Assembly (NCBI GenBank): GCA_030608985.1
Contig: JAUWDC010000100.1
Coordinates: 1-5,687, forward strand
Direction: 5' to 3'
Source of the DNA: Desulfobia sp.
GTDB taxonomy: Bacteria > Desulfobacterota > Desulfobulbia > Desulfobulbales > SURF-16
DNA length: 5,687 nt
Below are positions 1 through 5,687 of the stretch, piece after piece; the first letter of the stretch is position 1, and the number at the start of each line of letters is the position of its first letter. The notes beneath the pieces are model-generated. The model ran no database searches. It had not been told where the DNA came from and saw nothing but the letters and a program-made list of their open reading frames with translations. The translations under genes and the position numbers were made by a program.

Positions 1-1
1 G

Positions 2-226
2 GGGTTAAATGATCAGGGTTTTCCGATAGAAAAAACAAAAAGCTTCTGTTTTACCGACAAAGACGCCCTTGAAGATGAGCTGATCGATTTCACCCAGAAC
101 ATCCGTACACGTCAGACGCCCATGGTCTCAGGCAGAGACGGTCGCCAGGCACTTGCCGTTGCTCTCCAGATCATTGATCAAATTAAACATCATATCAATT
201 CTCATAAAGAACTGTTAGGCGGATAG
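2..226 (+). CDS. Gfo/Idh/MocA-family oxidoreductase, C-terminal end (partial)
   Basis: The 5' end lies outside the window; 74 codons remain before a TAG stop, followed at once by an in-frame TAA. The visible tail has an acidic helix (DALEDELIDFTQNIRT), then TPMVSGRDGRQALAVALQII. This resembles the end of Gfo/Idh/MocA NAD(P)-dependent sugar oxidoreductases, where a 'P-x-V-x-G-x-[DE]-G' turn precedes the last helix. The NAD-binding Rossmann fold and catalytic residues are not in view. It ends 5 bp before lpxB on the same strand, so the two are probably co-transcribed. That context suggests a nucleotide-sugar substrate in lipid A or surface glycan synthesis. GnnA of Acidithiobacillus, a UDP-GlcNAc 3-oxidase, is a Gfo/Idh enzyme encoded next to lpx genes, but this tail alone cannot show that activity. 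Family is fairly likely; function is inferred. Confidence 0.72.
   Translation, partial: GLNDQGFPIEKTKSFCFTDKDALEDELIDFTQNIRTRQTPMVSGRDGRQALAVALQIIDQIKHHINSHKELLGG
217..222 (+). promoter_or_regulatory. Ribosome binding site for lpxB (supports TTG start)
   Basis: AGGCGG lies inside the last codons of the upstream oxidoreductase gene, 9 nt before the TTG at 232. The in-frame ATG at 250 has no purine-rich site at a usable distance. This supports the TTG start and implies translational coupling to the upstream gene. Confidence 0.45.
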
Positions 227-231
227 TAAAG

Positions 232-1383
232 TTGTCGCAACCACGTATAATGATAGTCTCCGGAGAAGCCTCAGGAGATCTCCATGGCGCCCGCCTCGTA
301 GAGGCCATCAAACAACGTCTGCCTGATGTATATGTGTGTGGAATGGGTGGGACCGAACTGCGTCGTCAAGGTGTTGATATTCTTTATGATGCGGCAAAAA
401 TGGCAGTAGTCGGCATTATTGAAGTTATTGCCCACCTGAAAGACATACGGAAAGCTCAGAACATTCTTTTTAATAACCTCCTGAACAATCGACCACAACT
501 CCTGATACTTATTGATTATCCTGATTTTAATTTGATGCTTGCCAAAAAGGCAAAAAAACTCGGTATCCCTGTTTTTTATTATATCAGCCCTCAGGTTTGG
601 GCCTGGCGAAGCGGCCGAGTCAAGACGATAAAAAAGCTCGTTGATAAAATGGCCGTCATCCTACCATTCGAAAAACAATTCTATAAGAATCATGGTGTAG
701 ATGTTGAATATGTTGGACATCCTTTAATGGATTCTGTGAAAATATCTCGATCTCGTGAAGAATTTCGTATTCATCATTCAATCCCTGAAGATGGAATCGT
801 TGTAGGAATACTGCCCGGAAGCAGAAAAAAGGAAATCAGGACAATGCTTCCTCTCTTTATTGAGGCTGCAGCTCTGCTGGCAAAAAAACATCCGGGCATT
901 ACGTTTCTTCTTCCCCAGGCATCTTCAATAAGACGAGAAGATCTTGAATCAGGAGGTCTGGCCAATTCCACCGTTGCTGTGAAAGTCATTACAGAAGATC
1001 GATATAACCTGATGGCTGCCTGTGATCTTGTAATGGCTGCATCTGGAACCGTAACCCTGGAACTTGCCATTCTCAACATCCCCATGGCTGTTTCCTATCG
1101 AGTGTCCTCTCTTACCCATTTAATAGGGAGAAGACTTATAAAGGTTGACTATGCATCATTAGTTAATCTTGTTGCAGACAAAGAAATTGTTCCCGAACTT
1201 TTACAGAAAAATGCAACTCCGGAAAATATCGCCGGTGCCATGGAGAAAATATGGCCGGGACAACAGGCAAGGGAAACCATGCTTGTCGGCTTATCTTCTG
1301 TCAGGGAGAAATTGGGTCATGGAGGAGCCTCAAAAAAGGCAGCACAAGTCGCACTGAAAACAATGGATGGCGGCTACATCTGA
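232..1383 (+). CDS. lpxB: Lipid-A-disaccharide synthase LpxB
   Basis: LpxB is a membrane-associated GT-B glycosyltransferase (family GT19). It joins UDP-2,3-diacylglucosamine and 2,3-diacylglucosamine 1-phosphate (lipid X) to make the lipid A disaccharide, on the cytoplasmic face of the inner membrane. The 383-residue protein matches the usual length (about 380). Visible hallmarks are SGEASGDLHGA at residues 10-20, IDYPDFN at 94-100 (D98 fits the essential Asp98 of the E. coli enzyme), YYISPQVWAWRSGR at 116-129, VGHPLMD at 161-167, LPGSRKKE at 194-201, the donor-site segment ASGTVTLELA at 270-279, and SLVNL at 309-313 with a conserved Asn. The TTG start keeps the first beta strand (PRIMIVSGE) complete; starting at the ATG of codon 7 would cut into it. 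The gene follows the oxidoreductase by 5 bp. Its 3' end overlaps convergent trmJ by 10 bp. No truncation or frameshift is seen. Confidence 0.96.
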   Translation: MSQPRIMIVSGEASGDLHGARLVEAIKQRLPDVYVCGMGGTELRRQGVDILYDAAKMAVVGIIEVIAHLKDIRKAQNILFNNLLNNRPQLLILIDYPDFNLMLAKKAKKLGIPVFYYISPQVWAWRSGRVKTIKKLVDKMAVILPFEKQFYKNHGVDVEYVGHPLMDSVKISRSREEFRIHHSIPEDGIVVGILPGSRKKEIRTMLPLFIEAAALLAKKHPGITFLLPQASSIRREDLESGGLANSTVAVKVITEDRYNLMAACDLVMAASGTVTLELAILNIPMAVSYRVSSLTHLIGRRLIKVDYASLVNLVADKEIVPELLQKNATPENIAGAMEKIWPGQQARETMLVGLSSVREKLGHGGASKKAAQVALKTMDGGYI

Positions 1384-2099
1384 TTTTTCAGCCAATCAAT
1401 TCTATTCCACAAGCCGCGGAGAATACGGGTTTCCCGCTCATCAAGGACGGCTCTTCCAAATATGCGCCGAAACGTCCTCAAAATATGATCCGGATTTTGT
1501 TCATCGAGGTATTCAATAGAAGTCAGTGTTTCACGCATATGCTGAAACATTCTTTCTACTGTTTCTGAGTCCGCCAATTCTTTTTCGCCATCATTTTTTT
1601 TGGCTAACAACCGAGACTTGCTGAGTTCATACAGACAAACACTGACAGCCTGGGCAAGGTTCATGGAAGGGAGACGATCGTCTGTTGGTATTGTGAGAAA
1701 CTGCTGGCACAAATCAAGCTCTGCAGTGGTTAGGCCACTGTCTTCACGTCCGAACACCAGAGCAATATGATTATCGGCATCAAGGTGGGCTGTTACTGTA
1801 TCAATATCTTCCGGATAAATAAAATCATCCCTGTATTTCCCATAGCGCCTGGTTGTGCCTATAACTATATGGCAATCAGACAATGCGCTGGAAAGGGAAG
1901 GATGAATTGATGCCTCGTGCAACAGGGCTTTCGCCTTAACAGCCATATCAAATGCCGGCTTGGAAAGATGATCTGCCTGGGGGGTCACCAGGCGCAGATC
2001 TGAAAAACCAAAATTCATCATCACCCGGCAGACAGAACCGATATTCAACGCTCCCTGGGGTTCGACAAGGACCACACTAAATCTGTCAGGGTTAATCAT
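1374..2099 (-). CDS. trmJ: tRNA (cytidine/uridine-2'-O-)-methyltransferase TrmJ (SPOUT family)
   Basis: TrmJ is a SAM-dependent SPOUT methyltransferase that 2'-O-methylates the nucleotide at position 32 in the anticodon loop of several tRNAs. The 241-residue reading is close to E. coli TrmJ (246). Motif 1 is LNIGSVCRVMMNFGF (18-32; conserved N19 and R25). Motif 2 is LVFGREDSGLT (114-124). Motif 3, in the SAM-binding knot, is LPSMNLAQAVSVCLYEL (143-159), with Met in place of the more usual Leu before N147. The tail after about residue 180 matches the helical extension that sets TrmJ apart from shorter TrmH/TrmL proteins. The chosen ATG puts the first strand (FSVVLVE) at residue 7, as in relatives. 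A TTG at 2126, overlapping the leuB stop, would add 9 residues. AAAAGGA at 2123-2117 sits rather far (17 nt) from the ATG, so the start is uncertain. The gene lies 23 bp after leuB, or overlaps it from the TTG, and is probably in its operon. Confidence 0.9.
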   Translation of the reverse strand: MINPDRFSVVLVEPQGALNIGSVCRVMMNFGFSDLRLVTPQADHLSKPAFDMAVKAKALLHEASIHPSLSSALSDCHIVIGTTRRYGKYRDDFIYPEDIDTVTAHLDADNHIALVFGREDSGLTTAELDLCQQFLTIPTDDRLPSMNLAQAVSVCLYELSKSRLLAKKNDGEKELADSETVERMFQHMRETLTSIEYLDEQNPDHILRTFRRIFGRAVLDERETRILRGLWNRIDWLKNQM

Positions 2100-2122
2100 A
2101 TCCGATAAACAGTTATTCCTTT

Positions 2123-3208
<1,086 letters not shown>

Positions 3209-3263
3209 CTATATATGTAAATTTTAAAATTATTTTTGATAGCGTTTAAAAAGTCTTTGTATC

Positions 3264-3342
3264 ACCACAGAGGGCACAGAGATCACAGAGTTAACTGCTT
3301 TTAATAAAAAGATTTCTCTGTGGTCTCTGTGCCCTCTGTGGT
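3264..3342. repeat. Palindromic repeat built of CACAGAG units
   Basis: Two 27-bp arms (3264-3290 and 3316-3342) are inverted copies with a single mismatch (T3283 opposite G3323, a wobble pair in + strand RNA). They are separated by 25 bp. Each arm holds three CACAGAG units (3266, 3275, 3284; as CTCTGTG at 3316, 3325, 3334) at an exact 9-bp period. The spacer has its own small palindrome, CTTTT-AATA-AAAAG (3298-3311). A further 6-bp hairpin, GGTTAA/TTAACC (3340-3345 with 3352-3357), overlaps the right arm. It resembles dispersed CACAGAG-type extragenic palindromes that I recall from Desulfobacterota and other environmental genomes; that link is from memory. It lies between the symporter stop and leuB, both read leftwards, so it would form a strong hairpin at the symporter mRNA 3' end. 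No T-run follows directly, so it is not called a classical terminator. No target duplication is visible. Confidence 0.9.
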
Positions 3343-3359
3343 TAATTTTACTTAACCAG

Positions 3360-4709
3360 TTAGCTGCGATAAGGCTTTACTCGTTCAGGATCAGCAAAAT
3401 ATTCTTTTGTTGTTCTTACAATAACGCCACTTAAGAAGAGAAGTCCGACCAGGTTTGGCCAAGCCATTAAAGCGTTAAAGATATCGGAAATAGTCCAGAC
3501 AACACTGACCTGAATGGAGGCGCCAACAGGAAGAAGAAGGCAATAAAGCAACCGATAGGGCAGGATAAATTTTTCACCCATAAGATATTCAACAGACCTA
3601 TCACCATAGTATGACCAACTAATTGCAGTGGAAAAGGCAAAAATCATAATGCCGAATGCAACAATATATCCTCCCATACCAGGAAGCCCTATGTTGAAAG
3701 CTCTGGCGGTAAGATCTGCTCCAGTGAGACCTTCAGTATAGGCGCCTGTTAAAATAATTACCAATCCCGTCATGGTGCAGATGACAATAGTATCGATGAA
3801 AGGACCAAGCATTGCGACCAGACCTTCCCTTACAGGCTCTTCCGTTTTTGCTGCTCCATGGGCAATGGGAGCGCTTCCAAGGCCGGCTTCATTGGAGAAA
3901 ACACCACGCGCTACACCAAAACGTATAGCCTGGGCCACTGCAGCACCTGCAAAACCGCCGGTTGCCGCAGTACCGGTGAAGGCATCATGAAAGATAATAC
4001 CAAATGCGGCAGGTATGCCCTCCATATGGGTAACAATAACAGCAAGTGCTCCTAAAACATAAAATATTGCCATAAAGGGAACAAGCCTGCTTGCAACTTT
4101 ACCTATTCTTTTTATTCCACCTATAATAACCGCAAAAACAAGTACCCCAATCACCAGACCGGTCACTATCTTGGGTATTCCGAAATACGTTAATACGGGT
4201 TCGGCAACGGAATTGGCCTGTACCATATTTCCTATTCCAAAGGAGGCAATTGCTGCAAAAAAAGCAAAAAGAAGTCCTAGCCATTTTTGCCCTAAGCCTT
4301 TTTCAAGATAATACATTGGACCGGCACTGATACTGCCATCTTCATGTATCGTACGGTATTTTAAGGAAAGAAGGCACTCGCCATATTTCAGTCCCATGCC
4401 AAAAAAGGCAGTAACCCACATCCAGAAAACAGCACCCGGACCACCTAGGGCAATAGCAGTCCCGACACCGGCAATATTACCCGTTCCAATTGTTGCAGAC
4501 AAAGCAGCAGATAATGCCTGAAAATGGGTAATCTCCCCTTTATCTTCAGGGTTGTCAAACTTGCCGGTAACAAGGTAGATTCCGTAGAAAAATTTGCTTA
4601 CCTGAATACATCTCATAAGAAGTGTAAGAAAAATTCCCGTTCCAACAAGCATGATTATTGTGACGGGTCCCCAGACAATAGAACTAATACTATTGAGCAG
4701 ATTTTCCAT
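3360..4709 (-). CDS. AGCS-family Na+/alanine (or glycine) symporter
   Basis: Members of the alanine-or-glycine:cation symporter family (LeuT fold) import alanine or glycine with Na+ or H+ across the inner membrane. The 449-residue protein has normal length and about 10-11 hydrophobic segments, the first near residues 11-32. Family hallmarks are ALSATIGTGNIAGVGTAI (69-86, the broken helix that binds substrate and Na+), GPGAVFWMW (90-98), KYGECLLSLKYR (108-119), GPMYYLEKGLG (130-140), GIGNMVQANS (158-167), GVFSNEAGLGSAPIAHGAA (269-287) and AISWSYYGDRSVEYLMG (362-378). There is no signal peptide. The ATG is followed by a short amphipathic start (MENLLNSISSIVWGP), as in relatives; the ribosome site before it is weak (AAAAGAA). 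The gene appears to stand alone, with a large divergent spacer upstream and a palindromic repeat just downstream. Whether alanine, glycine or both are used cannot be told from the sequence. Confidence 0.93.
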   Translation of the reverse strand: MENLLNSISSIVWGPVTIIMLVGTGIFLTLLMRCIQVSKFFYGIYLVTGKFDNPEDKGEITHFQALSAALSATIGTGNIAGVGTAIALGGPGAVFWMWVTAFFGMGLKYGECLLSLKYRTIHEDGSISAGPMYYLEKGLGQKWLGLLFAFFAAIASFGIGNMVQANSVAEPVLTYFGIPKIVTGLVIGVLVFAVIIGGIKRIGKVASRLVPFMAIFYVLGALAVIVTHMEGIPAAFGIIFHDAFTGTAATGGFAGAAVAQAIRFGVARGVFSNEAGLGSAPIAHGAAKTEEPVREGLVAMLGPFIDTIVICTMTGLVIILTGAYTEGLTGADLTARAFNIGLPGMGGYIVAFGIMIFAFSTAISWSYYGDRSVEYLMGEKFILPYRLLYCLLLPVGASIQVSVVWTISDIFNALMAWPNLVGLLFLSGVIVRTTKEYFADPERVKPYRS

Positions 4710-4949
4710 GATGAATTCTTTTCAATTTATAATGTTAGAAAGAGGATTAATTTTTATACTAATCTCACGGTAAATGAAATAATGAGATATGCCATAGCTA
4801 TCCCGTCAGGTAAAGATAATTTTCTTAATTTTGGTTGAGAAACGATTTTTTTGGAGATAGCCCTTTCTGGAGATATTTATTTGATACTTTCAGGGGGAAA
4901 ATACATTTGTGCCTTGATTCTATAACTCTTTAAGTGCATTATAATACAA
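4710..4949. other. AT-rich divergent intergenic region
   Basis: This stretch separates the divergently read symporter and response regulator genes and holds no convincing gene. On the - strand, ATTATAAAT near 4733-4725, about 18 nt before the symporter ATG, could be a -10-like box, but no good -35 partner is seen. An 8-bp direct repeat, TGGAGATA, occurs at 4852-4859 and 4868-4875 (16 bp apart, start to start) and could be a paired regulator site. A + strand promoter candidate lies at the right end. No glycine riboswitch or T-box pattern was recognised upstream of the symporter. Confidence 0.6.
4914..4945 (+). promoter_or_regulatory. Putative sigma70-type promoter for the response regulator
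   Basis: A perfect -10 consensus, TATAAT, is at 4940-4945. TTGATT at 4914-4919 is the best -35 candidate, but the 20-bp spacing is longer than the usual 16-18, so the -35 assignment is doubtful. Transcription would start near 4952, inside the left target duplication of the mobile element. With the element and one duplication copy removed, only 42 bp separate TATAAT from the GTG start, a normal promoter-to-gene distance. That supports this as the original promoter. Confidence 0.42.
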
Positions 4950-4957
4950 GGAATCAG
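4950..4957 (+). repeat. Target-site duplication, left copy
   Basis: GGAATCAG directly abuts the left end of the mobile element and is identical to the copy at 5111-5118. The match stops exactly at 8 bp on both sides (the neighbouring bases differ), as expected for a duplication made on insertion. Confidence 0.78.
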
Positions 4958-5110
4958 GTAACTATTCAGATAGACCTACAAAATTTTCCTTTTCACCAAA
5001 CTGTAACTGTTCACCAGTGCCCCAGATGTGCACAGGCAGGCTGGTGAACTATAGTAGTTCTATGTGAAACGGCCTGATCGTGTGCAGATGGGGTGCTGGC
5101 GAACAGTTAC
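4958..5110. mobile_element. 153-bp MITE-like non-autonomous element, possibly IS66-derived
   Basis: The element begins GTAACTATTC and ends GAACAGTTAC, terminal inverted repeats matching at 9 of 10 positions, and both ends are flush with a perfect 8-bp direct duplication. It has no coding capacity, so it must have been moved by a transposase encoded elsewhere. Ends starting GTAA together with 8-bp duplications are described for the IS66 family, so IS66-type mobilisation is a reasonable inference but is not proven here. Internally there is a left segment with an AT-rich stretch (4968-5002), a second internal copy of the terminal motif (GTAACTGTTC at 5003-5012, an exact inverted match to the right end), and a long stem-loop. 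Intact duplications suggest a fairly recent insertion. It lies between the candidate promoter and the response regulator start, so it would form most of that gene's 5' leader. Confidence 0.78.
5003..5110 (+). repeat. Long imperfect stem-loop with a competing internal hairpin
   Basis: Arms 5003-5040 and 5073-5110 (38 nt each) pair at 33 of 38 positions in + strand RNA: 28 Watson-Crick and 5 G-U, with five mismatches that include an adjacent G-A/A-G pair. The outer 10 bp are perfect. The 32-nt loop holds a 6-bp hairpin, GAACTA-TAG-TAGTTC (5046-5060). A competing fold exists: GTTCACCAG (5009-5017) is perfectly complementary to CTGGTGAAC (5041-5049), extended inward by TGCC/GGCA (5018-5021 with 5035-5038) across a GG bulge. 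CTGGTGAAC is nearly a direct copy of CTGGCGAAC (5096-5104) in the right arm, so the two compete for the same left strand. This is the right two-thirds of the mobile element. Confidence 0.85.
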
Positions 5111-5118
5111 GGAATCAG
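5111..5118 (+). repeat. Target-site duplication, right copy
   Basis: GGAATCAG directly follows the right terminal repeat of the mobile element and matches the left copy at all 8 positions. Confidence 0.78.
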
Positions 5119-5139
5119 CTATTATTTTTCAAGAGTTAC

Positions 5140-5143
5140 GGAG
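5140..5143 (+). promoter_or_regulatory. Ribosome binding site for the response regulator (decides GTG start)
   Basis: GGAG is followed by 5 nt and then GTG at 5149. The next in-frame ATG lies beyond the conserved acidic pair of the receiver domain, so the GTG is the only sensible start. Confidence 0.7.
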
Positions 5144-5148
5144 AAAGA

Positions 5149-5687
5149 GTGAAAAAAAAGAAGGATTATCGAATCCTGATAGCCGAAGACAATCAGGCCA
5201 TGCGGAGAATCATGGGAACGATGCTTTCCGGCCTTGGCTATGACGACCAGGTCTCGGTGGTTAATGGCATAGAGGCTTGGGAGAGGATCCAGGAAGATGA
5301 CATAGACATATTCCTCTGTGATTTCTTGATGCCTGAAATGAATGGTCTTGAGGTTCTACAACTTATCAAGGAGTCAAAAGAATATTTTAATCTCCCATTT
5401 GTCATGGTTACAGGCGTTGACAGTAAAAGCGAATTCATGAAAACTGTCCGCGCTGAAGTGGATCATTATATTATTAAACCTGTGAATGCCCAGCAACTTG
5501 GAAGCATGCTCGATAATATTATTCGAGGTATTGCCAAACCAACCAAATATGAAGCAGCAATCTTTAAAGGTAAATATTATCTTCTCAACAATGATCTAAA
5601 AAAAAGCATGCGGTATTTTGAGATAGCAGAAAAGGCTGATCCACGTGCCGCGCCTCCTTATTTTTACCAAGGACTTATTTGTAAGAG
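5149..5687 (+). CDS. Response regulator: CheY-like receiver domain with TPR-like extension (3' partial)
   Basis: The first 179 codons are present; the gene runs off the window. Residues 7-127 form a receiver (REC) domain with all key residues: the acidic pair E13-D14 (ILIAEDN), the phospho-acceptor D58 (CDFLMPEMNG), T88 (VMVTG) and K110 (IIKPV). It should be phosphorylated by a partner histidine kinase, which is not in the window. After a short linker, residues 133-179 look like a tetratricopeptide repeat: paired helices around YEAAIFKGKYYLLNND and MRYFEIAEKADP, then the start of another helix (YFYQGLIC). A REC-TPR protein would probably signal through protein contacts rather than DNA binding, but a further C-terminal domain could lie beyond the edge. 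A good GGAG site precedes the GTG. The predicted leader contains the inserted mobile element. The REC call is firm; the TPR call is moderate. Confidence 0.9.
   Translation, partial: MKKKKDYRILIAEDNQAMRRIMGTMLSGLGYDDQVSVVNGIEAWERIQEDDIDIFLCDFLMPEMNGLEVLQLIKESKEYFNLPFVMVTGVDSKSEFMKTVRAEVDHYIIKPVNAQQLGSMLDNIIRGIAKPTKYEAAIFKGKYYLLNNDLKKSMRYFEIAEKADPRAAPPYFYQGLICK

Noticed and set aside
774..1085. Open frame of 103 codons on the - strand inside lpxB
   Set aside because: It lies wholly antisense to conserved lpxB sequence, and its composition is that of a shadow frame.
1251..1568. Open frame of 105 codons on the + strand across the lpxB/trmJ junction
   Set aside because: It overlaps the ends of two well-supported genes in other frames, and its translation has no recognisable family features.
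3264..3342. Rho-independent terminator for the symporter transcript
   Set aside because: The stem is strong, but in the leftward transcript no U-run follows directly; a T5 stretch comes about 8-10 nt later. It fits a dispersed palindromic repeat better, though it may still affect the mRNA end.
3264..3342. CRISPR array
   Set aside because: The CACAGAG units are 7 bp at a 9-bp period with inverted symmetry, with no 25-40 bp repeats and unique spacers.
4524..4838. Open frame of 104 codons on the + strand across the symporter start
   Set aside because: Its first half is antisense to the conserved symporter N-terminus and the rest is AT-rich spacer; no family features are seen.
4710..4949. Glycine riboswitch upstream of the AGCS symporter
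   Set aside because: Such switches often precede AGCS genes, but the - strand leader lacks the conserved GGAGAG/CACCGAAGG-type aptamer core.
5003..5110. Stem-loop as an independent insertion
   Set aside because: The 8 bases before 5003 (ACCAAACT) do not match GGAATCAG after 5110, whereas the outer boundary at 4958 has a perfect duplication.

Overview
The window looks like chromosomal DNA of a Gram-negative, diderm bacterium with moderate, slightly AT-rich composition. It has lipid A genes (an LpxB, preceded by the end of a Gfo/Idh/MocA-type oxidoreductase), a leucine biosynthesis gene, an AGCS-family Na+/amino-acid symporter and a response regulator with a TPR-like tail. This gene set, the CACAGAG-type dispersed palindrome and the style of the proteins suggest Desulfobacterota (a sulfate reducer or relative). 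That placement is an inference from memory of such genomes, not a computed result.

Layout. (1) Positions 2-1383, + strand: the last 74 codons of a Gfo/Idh/MocA-family oxidoreductase, then lpxB starting 5 bp later from a TTG codon, as one lipid A operon. (2) Positions 1374-3199, - strand: leuB followed by trmJ in one transcription unit. trmJ converges on lpxB and their 3' ends overlap by 10 bp, so no separate terminator fits between them. (3) Positions 3200-3359: a spacer dominated by a 79-bp palindrome made of 9-bp-spaced CACAGAG units. (4) Positions 3360-4709, - strand: a complete AGCS symporter gene. (5) Positions 4710-5148: a divergent intergenic region of about 440 bp holding the most interesting structure in the window. 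(6) Positions 5149 to the end, + strand: a GTG-started response regulator (REC domain, then a TPR-like helical region) that runs off the edge.

Main discovery. Positions 4958-5110 are a 153-bp non-coding mobile element (MITE-like). Its ends are inverted repeats (GTAACTATTC / GAACAGTTAC, 9 of 10 matching), and they are directly flanked by a perfect 8-bp duplication, GGAATCAG, at 4950-4957 and 5111-5118. GTAA ends with an 8-bp target duplication are hallmarks of the IS66 family, so this may be a non-autonomous IS66 derivative. Its right 108 bp fold into a long stem-loop that also has a competing local hairpin. It sits 4 bp downstream of a perfect TATAAT box. Removing it with one duplication copy leaves a normal, short-leader promoter in front of the response regulator. 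The element therefore seems to have landed at the transcription start and given this gene a structured leader.

The remaining genes are ordinary housekeeping or transport functions. Apart from the lpxA-type oxidoreductase/lpxB and leuB/trmJ pairs, they do not form a single pathway.
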